Shown: positions 45,514-57,700, numbered from the stretch's first letter. The stretch is 64,000 nucleotides of DNA from Sweltsa coloradensis (GCA_024449915.1 JAMZAV010000807.1:2501-66500), one strand, 5' to 3'. Notes: a model not told the origin generated them from the sequence alone. Translations and numbers: made by a program.

Positions 45514-45739
45514 ATGTTAAAGCTAATTAGACCAAGTTATGAATTTATCGAGTAGGACTAAAGAAAGGGAATTTAAAAAAATATACCTGTTACTTCTTTC
45601 TCAACATTTTGTTTGTTTATCCAACTGTTTTGCAAGCCATCGCTTCTAACAGGCAGTGTAAATTATTCAGTTCATATTATTATAATTTATGTTCTTGTTT
45701 TCATTGTTAACATTGATCCATCTCATAATGCAGGCCCAA
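45514..45739 (+). repeat. About 220-bp direct repeat, left copy
   Basis: It starts ATGTTAAAGCTAATTAGACC and ends AGGCCCAA, and matches 48650-48868 with scattered changes and small indels. The pair encloses the nested LINE complex. Confidence 0.85.
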
Positions 45740-45877
45740 TAATAACGTATTCTACCTGCCCTTAGAGCAGGAAGGCTAATGCGGGGACACGTGTGACCCT
45801 CTGTAGCCTGACACAGTGATTTAAGAGTCACAAGTTCAGATAAACATACAACAAAAGACGTCAAGAGAACATGACAT

Positions 45878-46286
45878 TTATAGAGTGTTGGTCAAAGAGA
45901 AATGCAAGAGGCGGGTAAGGGTACTTGAAACGGGGCGGCCCGAAGGCTCGTGGGGTGGACGCGAAACGAGGTCGTGAAGCTCATTCCTGCCGCCTGCGTG
46001 AAGACGTTGCACGTAAGACCCTGCGAGGGCGTTGAGTCGAGAGCTGATACCACCGACGCCGGTTTGGGTATACACGTCTTCATTCCGCGTCATCGGAGGA
46101 AGCCGCGCGATGCGGCGAAGGATCCTTCGCTCCAGAGAGAAGTACTTATTGCTAGAGACATCCTCCAACGACGGGTGCCAACGCCGGGGCCGCGTATTCA
46201 AAGAGGGGTCGGATGAAAGTTTTATAAGTGTGCCGTAGAGTTCGGAAGCTACATCCAGAAATTCGCCCACGAAGCATCACGAGTAA
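45878..46286 (-). pseudogene. Jockey/I-like LINE RT, C-terminal part (split)
   Basis: The minus strand encodes a thumb segment (TFIRPLFEYAAPALAPV, about 46235-46180) and, after a frame change, a C-terminal part with LERRILRRIARLPPMTRNED and GSYVQRLHAGGRNELHDLV. This continues the RT at 48211-48649, from which it is separated by a MITE and a TTAA-type element. Its GC content is well above the surroundings. Confidence 0.8.
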
Positions 46287-46481
46287 AAGACCCTTTACAC
46301 GAGCAATTAATTGCTAGCAATGATTGCTGAAAAGTTGAGCAGAGTCCTACTTTTGGCAATTATTGCTAGCAATTTTTCAGAAGGGGTGTAAATGCGTTAT
46401 AGGAAATGTGTGTATCCAACTTGGAGTCAATTAATTGCGGCAATGCATTGCTAGCAACTAATTGCTCGTGTAAAGGGCCTT
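46287..46481. mobile_element. MITE with TAA flanks (PIF/Harbinger-like)
   Basis: Ends AAGACCCTTTACACGAGCAA and its inverted partner TTGCTCGTGTAAAGGGCCTT match over about 35 bp (through TTGCTAGCAATG). TAA occurs directly outside both ends (46284-46286 and 46482-46484). A 3-bp TWA duplication is typical of PIF/Harbinger elements. 195 bp, no coding capacity. Confidence 0.85.
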
Positions 46482-46484
46482 TAA

Positions 46485-48206
46485 AGGGGCTAAAAACCCC
46501 AAAAATTATTTTTTACCACGTGATCTATAGCCCAATACTACACTTAAATGAACGTTTAAAAAATTATATCTTGTAACTGTGAATTAACAATAATTTTTTA
46601 ATTTTTTTGATCCAGAAATTGGCGATTCAGATTCAGATTCAGAAAAATTTTTTATTCTCAAGAAAATAAATACAATTGGTACATAAACAAACAAGAGAAG
46701 AGAATAGTCGAGAGAAGCCCAAAATAAGCACAGTGCTCGTGTGTGGGCAGTTATAATACATGTAAATTTAAAACAATTACAAGATGTTAGCAAAGATAGA
46801 GTTTAAATTAATAGTAGTTTTGTACAACATGAAAAAATAAGAAAGAAAGAAATAAAATAAAAATAAAATATATTTATGCAAGGAAGCAATTTATATGGTA
46901 AAATTCTTAAAACTAAACTAAACTCAACTAAAGAGATAGACAAAGGAATTTTTATAATAAAATTTAGCCTTGAGGACTAAGTTGACAAGTAGGCTAGAAC
47001 AGATTGGGCATTATTATTGTTATTTAATCCCTTTTCAAAGAGCAATTTCTTCACGTTATTTTAAAAGAACATAGAGAAGAAACGAAACATTTTTCAGACA
47101 AGGTATAATGAATTAAGGGTCCTAGAAAAGAAATATGTCTTTGACCCAGACGCGTGTTTTTCCTAGGTAGGAATAATCCATGTCTGGTTGAAAGCCTAGT
47201 ATTAGAGCGTGAATCAGACACATTCAGCTGTTTTAAAGTCCTTGAGATTTTTATGAATAAAGAGGAGAATATTTTTAATATATAATTGTCTAATGTCAAG
47301 AACCTTTGCTTGATCAAAGGTAATAGTGGAAGAGAAATCCTTAGGTTTTTTCATCATTGTTTTAAGGGCTAGTTTTTGAATAATTGATAAAGAGTTAAGA
47401 TGTACATTTTGCACACCACCCCATCCAATAATGCCATATTCAAAGCTTGACTGTAGCAAAGCAAAATATATAGTTCTAAGGACCTTAAGTTCAAAGATAT
47501 TTCTTAATCTGTAAAAAACATAAAGTAGACTTTTTGATTTGTTACATAGAGCGCGAACATGTTCATTCCATTTTAAGTGATTGTCTATTTTAAGACCTAA
47601 GTATTTAGTCGATGAGACTTTTTCAATCTTATAACAGTTAGCGGTACATTTGAAATTTGCATTTGCATCCTGAGTATATGCACAAGAAGAAGAGTGAAGT
47701 AATACCATTGAGGTTTGAAAATGGTGTTTTGGAAAATTTCCTAAATCGGCTTTAATCTGCTTCTTTTTTGGTCCACATAGACACTAGAGCATAGTACCAA
47801 TCTAAAATGCCCCTTTATAACATCGTGTCTTGAAACTGTGCCCAAATATACCCTCAAACACGCAAAAATATGCATTCCAAAATCACACCCCATCTTGGTA
47901 ATCAGCATATTTTGACCGAACTACTTGCCCAAATTACAAAACAAAATATAGAGAATTTACAGAAAAGGCTGTCGAGTACGTCAATGATGGCCAATATTTT
48001 TTTGGATCAAAATCCTCCAAGGTCACGGGGCATAAAGATCGTCCCCATGTTATTTCTGGTATTTCTGGTCTAGCTCGAAAAATGTCATGTTTGACAATTT
48101 TTTGGGAGGTCATGGTGGCCCCAATAATTTTTTTGTTAATTGCTAAATTCATTACTAGTTAGCCTGAATGAAATATATTTTTTGAGTTTAGCGGTTAAAT
48201 ACCCCT
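46485..48206 (+). mobile_element. TTAA-type element (family T), split by a LINE
   Basis: Flanked by TTAA at 46481-46484 and 48207-48210. Ends are AGGGGCTA and TACCCCT. TTAA duplications suggest a piggyBac-like mechanism. Outer parts (46485-46623 and 47719-48206) align with 29733-30366. A LINE fills the middle. The element lies in the same LINE RT as the MITE, at a TTAA that overlaps the MITE's own flank. Confidence 0.82.
46624..47718 (-). pseudogene. 5'-truncated LINE inside the TTAA-type element
   Basis: Minus-strand codons 47708-47214 encode the RT connection and thumb (STKYLGLKIDNHLKWNEHVR, SSFEYGIIGWGG). The 3' UTR follows and ends in GATTCA-type repeats at 46624. The uninterrupted relative at 29880 reads GGCGAAAATTGG across the site, so the LINE insertion is clearly defined. 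The RT catalytic half is absent. This lineage has the same tail as the LINE at 40893. Confidence 0.88.
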
Positions 48207-48210
48207 TTAA

Positions 48211-48649
48211 GTTTAGTCACGACCGCGCTCGGATGATGACGTCACGGCAATGAGCACCCCAGTTGAGAATGTCTGTAAAGGTAACTCCTAGGTACTTGGC
48301 AGACCGACTAGGGGTACACCAGCTCCCCAGAATGAGATGGACTGACGGAGTGGTCGTTAAGACATTTTCTGAGTTTTGTGACGGTGGCGAAAAAGGTTAA
48401 GCTGTGTCATTAAGGCGTTCGGCATTACACGCCACCGACGCATCCAAGCTTCGAGAGCGTTTATTTGGCGCTGTAGACGGCGGAAGACTTCTCTCACTGT
48501 GCGCCGTCTGCACCAGTAGGCCGTGTCGTCTGCATAGGGCTAACGCTAGGTGACATGACAAGGGAGAAGGAATATCGTGGTGTAGAACAGGTAGACAAGG
48601 AGAGAGGCAGGAACCTTGAGGCACACCCGCAAGAGGGGTAAACGGACCA
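48211..48649 (-). pseudogene. Jockey/I-like LINE RT, catalytic part (split)
   Basis: The minus strand reads AGVPQGSCLSPCL (RT motif B, about 48615-48575), a YADDTA box (about 48536-48519) one frame away, then WMRRWR and SAKYLGVTFTDILNWG (about 48310-48260). It breaks at 48211 against the TTAA-type element and continues at 46286. A frameshift lies before YADD. It is a different lineage from the RTs at 1-2640. Confidence 0.85.
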
Positions 48650-48868
48650 ATGTTAGCTAATTAGACCAAGTTATGAATTTATCGAGTAGGGCTAAAGAAA
48701 GGGAATTTGGAAATATATATCTGTTTCTTCTTTCTTTACATTTTGTTTGTTTATCTTACTGTTTTGCAAGCCATCGCTCCTAACAGGCAGTCTACATTAT
48801 TTAGTTCATATTATAATTTATCTTCTAGTTTTTTATTGCTGACATTGTTCCAGCTAATGTAGGCCCAA
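48650..48868 (+). repeat. About 220-bp direct repeat, right copy
   Basis: Second copy of 45514-45739, starting directly where the LINE sequence ends. Confidence 0.85.
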
Positions 48869-49573
48869 GGTCATTAGTAATTTTATGAATAATAAATCAT
48901 TCTATTGCTAGGAGGTAAATGGACTTTAGCTATGGAAATAACATATCAAAAAATATACGTCCTAACGTAAAAAATAAATAATCGCGAATGATGCATCACC
49001 TAATAAATTAACATTTATGCTTACACTTACGTTACAACATCTCCATAGAGGTAGTGTACTGATAACGATAGAAGTCAATAAAGCCCCCCCCCCCAACCAT
49101 ATTACAAGCGAGCAGATTTCTTATAGAGTCACGACTAAATAACTGACAATAGCCTCAAAGACTTGATCAAGAATAACTTCTGATTGTGATTGTTGTTCTA
49201 CGTTGTTTTCAAAAGATTAATCGTTTGTACGTTATCAAGGTCACGTAAACGCCATCACTCCTCCCACACCCCCTCCCTGACGAGCCTTTGTTAGCTTGAC
49301 CGATCTCTTGATAGCAAAACCCCCGCTCAACTCATGCACAATAGCCGCATCCGAAGCGGACCAATCAATACGGGTAGAAGACAATCAATGGTGTTAAATC
49401 GCCTAGTAGTAGAGCAGCAACCTGCATTCGTAGAAGAGTAGAGCGGAAGCAAAATAATGTTCAATGATGGGATACGAGCATTTTATTCCTTCCTGGTACT
49501 TCGAGAAATGCTGCAGAGAGCGTTGACCGCGGCGCGACGCCCTAACACGTTGAGCAAGAGGTATGCATTGATA
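48869..49573. other. No recognisable gene
   Basis: Contains a C-run near 49084-49095. No domain in any frame. The stretch from 49440 to 49560 is GC-richer but has no supported exon. Confidence 0.4.
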
Positions 49574-49577
49574 TTAA

Positions 49578-49977
49578 ACACCTATTGTAGGCTAGATCAG
49601 CAGTCATTGGTCCACTTCCGTGACAATTTGAAGCCATCTTTAATATGGCAGTTTGCATGTTAATTAAATGGGAGCGATTTGTAGCCCAAATAGTTCTCAA
49701 GATTGCCGCCAGGTTGACAGGTGAGCATACTAGCCTTTTACGTCAAATGATTACTAAATTCCCTTATGCAATAACTTCTTATTGTTTTTGTTTGTTCATT
49801 ATCATGCTGCACAAGCTACCATATCAAACAATCGAGTTAAATACTTTAATGCATTAAAAAAGCATAAATTAAAACTTCAAATCGCCATTTTGATGATGGC
49901 AGATTGAGTCTTGAATTTGCTACGCTCGCGCCTGTGCGTAGGTATTGGAGACTGCGTATCTAGCCTACAATAGGTGT
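49578..49977 (+). mobile_element. TTAA-type element (family P), best copy
   Basis: TTAA flanks at 49574-49577 and 49978-49981. Terminal inverted repeat ACACCTATTGTAGGCTAGAT, exact at the right end, followed by a shared GCAGTC. 400 bp, non-autonomous. Two relatives lie at 30720-31114 and 8525-8880. Confidence 0.88.
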
Positions 49978-49981
49978 TTAA

Positions 49982-50850
49982 GGAGGTATGGTTCTTTATC
50001 TCCTGCAAAGAGTATTGCGGTCAACTATATTCTATTAAAGCTTGTTGCACCGACCGGGCAGGTCCCGGCAGAGGGCGTCTGGGCGTCGCGACGCCCTGAA
50101 ACCTTGAGCTTGCCCCATGATTTTGTATCACGCACGCATTTTACAATAGTGGTTTCTGGTAAACTGTATTCTATAATAATAACCATTATTCTAGCATAGA
50201 ACAAGTGATATTATTGTAACACGGAATTATTACCGTAAATCAACATAATAATTGTTTTAATAATACATTTGACGGTTTATGCCACTTAAAGAGTTTCATT
50301 AACTTTTATAAAAATATACGTTATCAAATAATAATATGATTTAAGGTGGATACTGATATTAAAGGCACGCACGCACACTCACACGGCAGGCTGTAATAAT
50401 CAAGTCCTCTCCCCTGCTCCCAGACTACATTTGTATTACAACGTGTTTGTGCAGGACCGAAAGAGTATATTACCTGCAATCTATCTTGACCTAACAAGTT
50501 AAACACCCTCCACAGTCCTGGGCCGTGCTTCTTACCCCCTTTGTCCATTTAATTGATGACTTTGTTTTCGGCCGTCCGCCGTGAACCACATGGTTAACGA
50601 AATGTGACCGAAAACAGCAAACAAGTGAACATCAGAGGGCGAAAAACTTTTGTCTGTAGGTCCCTGCGGTGTCATCTGTCCTGCTAACTTCCGTAACCAA
50701 CCCACACCGCGCCTCCCCAGACAGTCATCAGTAAAACGCCAATCCTCGAAACCAAACTAGCCCCCAATGCTTTCTATTTGCGCTAGATTTAACTTCGCCA
50801 CTTTCCATTCGATAGCTTTGGGTCAAATGTACGCGATTTACGGGGGAACA
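49982..50850. other. No recognisable gene
   Basis: AT-rich with a GC-richer part near 50050-50110 and 50350-50760. A 74-codon minus-strand ORF (50324-50548) is not recognised and not supported otherwise. Confidence 0.4.
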
Positions 50851-50854
50851 GCAA

Positions 50855-52745
50855 TTAATCAATGATGATGCTGCTGCTACTGCCGCGACCACCGGGCGTG
50901 TAGCTTGGTGGTGACTGGTGACTAAACATAGTCAATCAGTGATAGATGCTGCTACTGCCGCGACCACCGGGCGTGTGGCTTGGTGGTGACTGGTGACTAA
51001 ACATAGTCAATCAGTGATAGATGCTGCTACTGCCGCGACCACCGGGCGTGTAACTTGGTGGTGACCGGTGACTAAACATAGTCAATCAGTGACAGATGCT
51101 GCTACTGCCGCGACCACCGGGCGTGTACCTTGGTGGTGACTGGTGACTAAACATAGTCAATCAGTGATAGATGCTGCTACTGCCGCGACCACCGGGCGTG
51201 TAACTTGGTGGTGACTGGTGACTAAACATAGTCAATCAGTGATAGATGCTGCTACTGCCCGACCACCGGGCGTGTACCTTGGTGGTGACTGGTGACTAAA
51301 CATAGTCAATCAGTGATAGATGCTGCTACTGCCGCGACCACCGGGCGTGTAGCTTGGTGGTGACTGGTGACTAAACATAGTCAATCAGTGATAGATGCTG
51401 CTACTGCCGCGACCACCGGGCGTGTAGCTTGGTGGTGACTGGTGACTAAACATAGTCAATCAGTGATAGATCCTGCTACTGACCACCGGGCGAGTGGCTT
51501 GGTGGTGACTGGTGACTAAACATAGTCAATCAGTGATAGATGCTGCTACTGCCGCGACCACCGGGCGTGTGGCTTGGTGGTGACTGGTGACTAAACATAG
51601 TCAATCAGTGATAGATGCTGCTACTGCCACCACCGGGCGTGTAGCTTGGTGGTGACTGCGGTGACTAAACATAGTCAATCAGTGATAGATGCTGCTACTG
51701 CCGCGACCACGGGCGTGTGGCTTGGTGGTGACTGGTGACTAAACATAGTCAATCAGTGATAGATGCTGCTACTGCCGCGACCACCGGGCGTGTGGCTTGG
51801 TGGTGACTGGTGACTAAACATAGTCAATCAGTGATAGATGCTGCTACTGCCGCGACCACCGGGCGTGTGGCTTGGTGGTGACTGGTGACTAAACATAGTC
51901 AATCAGTGATAGATGCTGCTACTGCCGCGACCACCGGGCGTGTGGCTTGGTGGTGACTGGTGACTAAACAAAGTCAATCAGTGATAGATGCTGCTACTGC
52001 CGCGACCACCGGCGTGTGGCTTGGTGGTGACTGGTGACTAAACATAGTCAATGAGTGATAGATGCTGCTACTGCCGCGACCAACGGGCGTGTAGCCTGGT
52101 GGTGACTGGTGACTAAACATAGTCAATCAGTGATAGATGCTGCTACTGCAGCGACCACCGGGCGTGTGGCTTGGTGGTGACTGGTGACTAAACATAGTCA
52201 ATCAGTGATAGATGCTGCTACTGCCGCGACCACCGGGCGTGCGGCAACGTGGTGACCGGTGACTCAACATACGTCAATCAGTCATAGATGCTGCTACTGC
52301 CGCGACCACCGGGCGTGTAGCTTGGTGGTAACTGGTGACTAAACATAGTCAATCAGTGATAGATGCTGCTACTGCCGCGACCACCGGGCGTGTGGCTTGG
52401 TGGTGACTGGTGACTAAACATAGTCAATCAGTGATAGATGCTGCTACTGCCGCGACCACCGGGCGTGTGGCTTGGTGGTGACTGGAGACTAAACATAGTC
52501 AATCAGTGATAGATGCTGCTACTGACCACCGGGCGTGTGGCGTGGTGGGGACTGGTGACTAAACATAGTCAATCAGTGATAGATGCTGATACTGCCGCGA
52601 CCACCGGGCGTGTGGCTTGGTGGTGACTGGTGACTAAACATAGTCAATCAGTGATAGATGCTGCTACTGCCGCGACCACCGGGCGTGTGGCTTGGTGGTG
52701 ACTGGTGACTAAACAAAGTCAATCAGTGATAGATGCTGCTCCACT
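50855..52745. repeat. 75-bp satellite-like tandem array, about 25 units
   Basis: The unit contains ATAGATGCTGCTACTGCCGC, GACCACCGGGCGTGT, GGCTTGGTGGTGACTGG and TGACTAAACATAGTCAATCA. Units are highly similar, differing by point changes (GTGTGG/GTGTAG) and small deletions (e.g. loss of GCCGC near 51480 and 52520). CCACC and GGTGG in each unit can pair as a small hairpin. High similarity implies recent expansion or homogenisation. Confidence 0.95.
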
Positions 52746-53068
52746 GCTGTAACCACCACTTTTATAAATATTCTAAACAATAATGCGTTGTGTTGAGTTT
52801 AAATTTGTATTTTAAACCATGCCTGCACACATTGATGTATTGTGCTGGCCTGCCTTAATACTGCATCATGGATCATGGCCACAACATTATAAGTAAGGTA
52901 GCAAACCTGCCTGTGATCCTATACACAAAATGTTTGTGTACTCATTGGGTGGGAAGAGCTAAAAGAGCTGTAAATAGTGGCACAGGGAGGATTAATAAAA
53001 GTGGATGTTGTGATGCTTTTGGACCGTCGACCAGTTAGATCACTCAGAATTACGCTCATTTATTTCCG
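52746..53068. other. No recognisable feature
   Basis: Short unique-looking spacer between two tandem arrays. Confidence 0.4.
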
Positions 53069-53083
53069 CAAGTAAGTATAAGG

Positions 53084-53119
<36 letters not shown>

Positions 53120-53120
53120 G

Positions 53121-53174
<54 letters not shown>

Positions 53175-53208
53175 AAGGTAAGTGAGTGAGTGAGTGAGTG
53201 AGTGAGTG

Positions 53209-53243
<35 letters not shown>

Positions 53244-53244
53244 G

Positions 53245-53279
<35 letters not shown>

Positions 53280-53292
53280 GAGTGAGTGAGTG

Positions 53293-53347
<55 letters not shown>

Positions 53348-53348
53348 T

Positions 53349-53395
<47 letters not shown>

Positions 53396-53460
53396 GAGTA
53401 AGTAAGTAAGAAAGTAAGTAAGTATGTAAGTAAGTTAGTAAGTTAGTGAGTAAGTAAGTA
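53069..53460. repeat. (AAGT)n microsatellite with AGTG blocks
   Basis: About 390 bp of AAGT repeats with sub-blocks of GAGT (near 53180-53210 and 53278-53295). The 154-codon minus-strand ORF across it is a repeat artefact. Confidence 0.97.
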
Positions 53461-53768
53461 CGTTTTATTTCCAGACACATAGCATATTTCATCATAATAA
53501 ACACTTTGTGGTGGCCTGTAAGTTTATATTGTCTGGGATATGTAGGCGTACTTACTTACTTACTCCTAAACAAATAAACTTTTTTATCGAGGTGTTTGGA
53601 AAAGGTGCAATTGCTGTATCAAGCAGGTTGCAATAGCCTTAGTTTGTACATATTATAACATTTTACTGTTTGCCTAATGTTGGCTCTTAATAGAATTTGA
53701 ATGCCTCGTATAGGCCCCTACAAGAGAATACGAATGAAACGAGAGAACAAGTATTTGTCTTATTTTTA

Positions 53769-54800
53769 AGGTGACCAGACGTACCGGTTTGATCGATACA
53801 GTACCGTTTTCAGAACACTTGTACCGGTGTCCCGAGAGACTCATTAAAATGTCGTATTTGTACTGGTTTGCAATTTTGGAGAGAAAGTGTCCAGGTATTT
53901 TCTTAGCTATACCGTGCATGGAAGGATAATGTTTTACTTTAAAAATAACCCCCCTCCCCCCCCCCCTTCCTCTGATTAATACGAATAGTAAAAATAATGA
54001 AAAATTCTTCCACTTCCAAGAGGATAATTCTTTTCTCTAGGGGTGTGCGAGTATTATTAATGATTTTGGTGGAGGTGCCGGGTCGCGCACGTGTGTGAAA
54101 ACGTAAAAATCGTTAGGCCTATTTATTTTTGGCGCCACCTCACCAATGCTGATTAATAAGCCATTTGAGTAGTAGTAGTAAAGTCTTTTGATACAAATTT
54201 AAGTTTATACTAATTTTGGAAGTTTTGAACTTTTTTGGGGCACAAATAATAAAAATATGGTACTATAATGTTTGTTTCAACATTTTCATGTAATATCACA
54301 TACTGAATGTCGCACCCCAGCCCTAATAACATCTGTGCTTGATCATTAAAATTATGTAGAGAGAGGTTTCATTTTAGATGTTACTCTGTCTTCACGTTTG
54401 GAGCCTACATTTAGACTAACATCAACAAACAAAATTAATATTGTACATATTGTAAATACAGTTAACATGAGCAATGATGAAATTTAAAAAAAGACTAAGT
54501 GACTCGACTCGAGCTCAAAAATCAAGACTTGCACACCACTAATTTTAAGTCATTATTTGCATTGAATTTGTTTATAGATAATGGAAAATCAAAATGTACC
54601 AATCACACAACTGGACTACGGTTTTTATTAATTACAAACCTACTTTTATTATTTCGTTGTAAAGACAAAGTGTACTACAAGTTAAACCATCCATATTATA
54701 CAAATTAAAAAATGCATTTTCAAATTATCTTCATTGCTATTCATTAGGGCTTGGCCTTTATTTGTAAGATGCCCTCATAAATACATTATTATCTAAACAC
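53769..54800 (+). mobile_element. Element D, copy 2 (right end unclear)
   Basis: The left end AAGGTGACCAGACG and the following 900 bp align with 14280-15146 (ACAGTACCGTTTTCAGAACA, GGAGGTGCCGGGTCGCGC, TATTTCGTTGTAAAGACAAA). It then continues without the family C insert into sequence matching 16234-16310. It thus provides the empty site for that insertion. No transposase. Confidence 0.75.
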
Positions 54801-55231
54801 ATGTTAAAAGAGTGGATTTCATTGAAGATTCCTCAAAGCTGCATTACATTTGGCAGTCCAAACCAATAAAATATGTATTCTGATATTTGTTATTAAAAAT
54901 TTAGCAATAGATATTAAAACTCTTTTTTTTTATAAAACAATTAAAATGTGGGACACTGTAAAAGCAGGTCTAAGAGCTATACCAGCTGGCCACTTACGGC
55001 GCTTTAGAAGTAGACCTACCGTTTCGTGGTTGACAAAAAGTATTTCAATATTACTGGAAGAACATTAGGTATCCGATATATTGACATTTTACGTCGTACA
55101 AACTTTTTAAATCATTGTAGGCGATGAAAAATCCATGATTTCTTCCTACCTGTCTATCGTAGTCCACGGCCCAGAGGCAGTAGACACTGCGTCGCCCAAA
55201 GCCTTTCTCACGCTCTTGTTATTCTCAGTCT
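54801..55231. other. No recognisable feature
   Basis: AT-rich. A short stretch near 54950-55030 is GC-richer, but no exon structure is supported. Confidence 0.4.
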
Positions 55232-56160
55232 CACGGGGTATAAGATAGGCTTGGATCTTAGGGAGAGGATTCTGCTTGGGTACGGGGTATAAGATAGGCT
55301 TGGATCTTAGGGAGAGGATTCTGCTTGGGTACGGGGTATAAGAATAGGCTTGGATCTTAGGGGAGTGGATTCTGCTTGGGTACGGGGTATAAGATAGGCT
55401 TGGATCTTAGGGAGTGGATTCTGCTTGGGTACGGGGTATAAGATAGGCTTGGATCTTAGGGAGTGGATTCTGCTTGGGTACGGAGTATAAGATAGGCTTG
55501 GATCTTAGGGAGTGGATTCTGCTTGGGTACGGGGTATAAGATAGGCTTGGATCTTAGGGAGAGGATTCTGCTTGGGTACGGGGTATAAGATAGGCTTGGA
55601 TCTTAGGGAGAGGATTCTGTTGGGTACGGGGTATAAGATAGGCTTGGATCTTAGGGAGAGGATTCTGCTTGGGTACGGAGTATAAGATAGGCTTGGATCT
55701 TAGGGAGAGGATTCTGCTTGGGTACGGGGTATAAGATAGGCTTGGATCTTAGGGAGTGGATTCTGCTTGGGTACGGGGTATAAGATAGACTTGGATCTTA
55801 GGGAGAGGATTCTGCTTGGGTACGGAGTATAAGATAGGCTTGGATCTTAGGGAGAGGATTCTGCTTGGGTACGGGGTATAAGATAGACTTGGATCTTAGG
55901 GAGAGGATTCTGCTTGGGTACGGGGTATAAGATAGGCTTGGATCTTAGGGAGTGGATTCTGCTTGGGTACGGGGTATAAGATAGACTTGGATCCTAGGGA
56001 GTGGATTCTGCTTGGGTACGGGGTATAAGATAGGCTTGGATCTTAGGAGAGGATTCTGCTTGGGTACGGAGTATAAATAGGCTTGGATCTTAGGAGAGGA
56101 TTCTGCTTGGGTACGGAGTATAAGATAGACTTGGATCTTAGGGAGAGGATTCTGCTTGGG
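55232..56160. repeat. 49-bp minisatellite, about 19 units
   Basis: The unit reads ACGGGGTATAAGATAGGCTT, then GGATCTTAGGGAGAGGATTC and TGCTTGGGT. Variants alternate at a few sites (GAGAGG/GAGTGG, ACGGGG/ACGGAG, AGGCTT/AGACTT), giving a usable unit-order code. Confidence 0.96.
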
Positions 56161-57199
56161 TCATTCCATGTCAAATCAACCAAGCCGAGCAGAAAATAAA
56201 ACGTGACCATCTCAGATTTTGACGAAACTTGGCAAATCTATTCTTACTAACATGAAGATTGATCGTAGAAAATTTTGTAATCCTAATGTGCTTAGTTTTC
56301 GAGTAACGCCCCGCTCAAAAACTCAAATTTGGCAATGCCGAGCGGCATACCTGAATTGGTAACTTTTAAACCGTTGGACGTAAAAGGCAAAATATTATTT
56401 GAAACTAAAGAGTTTTTTATTGATAATTTAATTTATATGTATTTAAATGCATTTCTAATTGTGAAACCATGTAAAAAAAAAATGTTTTAAACCTACCCTG
56501 CAAGAAAAAGTATTTTTTATTTATTTTTCATTGATTTTGTATATAGATGTTTTTTACATGTACAAGAAAATGGAATGGGATGGCATTGGGATCATGATAT
56601 ATCAATAGGGTCATGCACCAACTATGTGTTATGTGCCAGTTTTTACCTTCCATTTGTAGTGCAATTCAAACTTGCCACAATTAATTTCTTTGAAAAATAA
56701 AAATGGAAGATTAAAACTGACACATAACACACATTTGGTGCAAGACTCCGTGATATATCATGATCCCAAATCCCAATCACACATCCCATTCCAATTTTTT
56801 TTGTACCTGTAAAAACATCTAGGCATAAAGTTTTTTTTTTTTAATACTATTGTTTTCTCGTAGGGTAGGTTTAAAAACAAATGAATATTTCTTACCATGG
56901 TTTCACAATCAGGAATGCATTTAAATGCATACAAATTAAATTGAAATTGCTAATAAAAAACTCCTTATGTTTTTAAAAAATAGCTTTTTACGTCGAACGG
57001 TTTAAAAGTTACCAATTCAGGTACGCTGCTTGGCGTCGCTAAATTTGAGTTTTTGAGCGGGGCGTTACTCGAAAACTAAGCGCGTCCGGATTACAAAATT
57101 TTCCACAATCAATTTTCATGTTAGTAAGAATAGATTTGCCAAGTTTCGTCAAAATCCGAGATGGTAATGGAAATAGCCTAGTTGATTAAGCATGGAATT
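56161..57199. mobile_element. Large fold-back element, about 450-bp arms
   Basis: The left arm from TCATTCCATG (56161) and the right arm ending CATGGAATTA (57199) are inverted copies. Long matching stretches include TTTTGACGAAACTTGGCAAA, AGTAACGCCCCGCTCAAAAA and GAATTGGTAACTTTTAAACC. A centre of roughly 60-100 bp near 56640-56735 separates them. No transposase. Transcripts would form a long hairpin RNA. Confidence 0.92.
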
Positions 57200-57205
57200 A
57201 CATTT

Positions 57206-57579
57206 TTGTAGACCAAGGATATTACGATTTTGTTTCGCAACAAACTTTTGGGCAATGCTAAGGGCGGTCCGGAATTACTTTTTAACTAGCTCGCTCCACA
57301 TCCCCACAATGGCACATTGTACATTCGTATATTTTCTATTTTTAGGACCAGTCACTGAACCAATTTCAAAACAAAATGTATATTTGAAAATCGTACAAAA
57401 AAACTAACTTTGTACCGGTTTTAAAACAAATCCTAAACCAACAGGTAAAAAAGTGCTTTCTTTGGCAAATTCACTATTTTTTTGTGAAGCGAGTTAATTA
57501 GAAGGTAATACCCGGCCACACCTAGCATTGCCCCAAAGTTTTGTAAGGAAAAAACTTGTAAGCATCCTTGGTCTACAAG
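57206..57579. mobile_element. MITE with about 95-bp TIRs
   Basis: The left end TGTAGACCAAGGAT is inverted at 57566-57579 (ATCCTTGGTCTACA). The match continues through GGCAATGCTA and AACT(A)GCTCGCT words to about 57305 and 57485. 374 bp, AT-rich, no ORF of its own. It begins a few bases after the fold-back element. Confidence 0.82.
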
Positions 57580-57700
57580 AGGAGATGTTACGATACCATC
57601 AGTTTACATGTTATAAACAACTTGTTACAAACTACCCAAAGCAACAGCCTTTAAATGTACGTCATGAATGGATGCGACTTTCGTTTTGTTGTAGATTTAA

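Noticed and set aside
50855..52745. 75-bp tandem array considered as a CRISPR-like array
   Set aside because: The whole unit is repeated with no unique spacers; the context is eukaryotic.
53040..53504. 154-codon minus-strand ORF of repeated Leu-Thr-Tyr-Leu
   Set aside because: It is the translation of an AAGT microsatellite.
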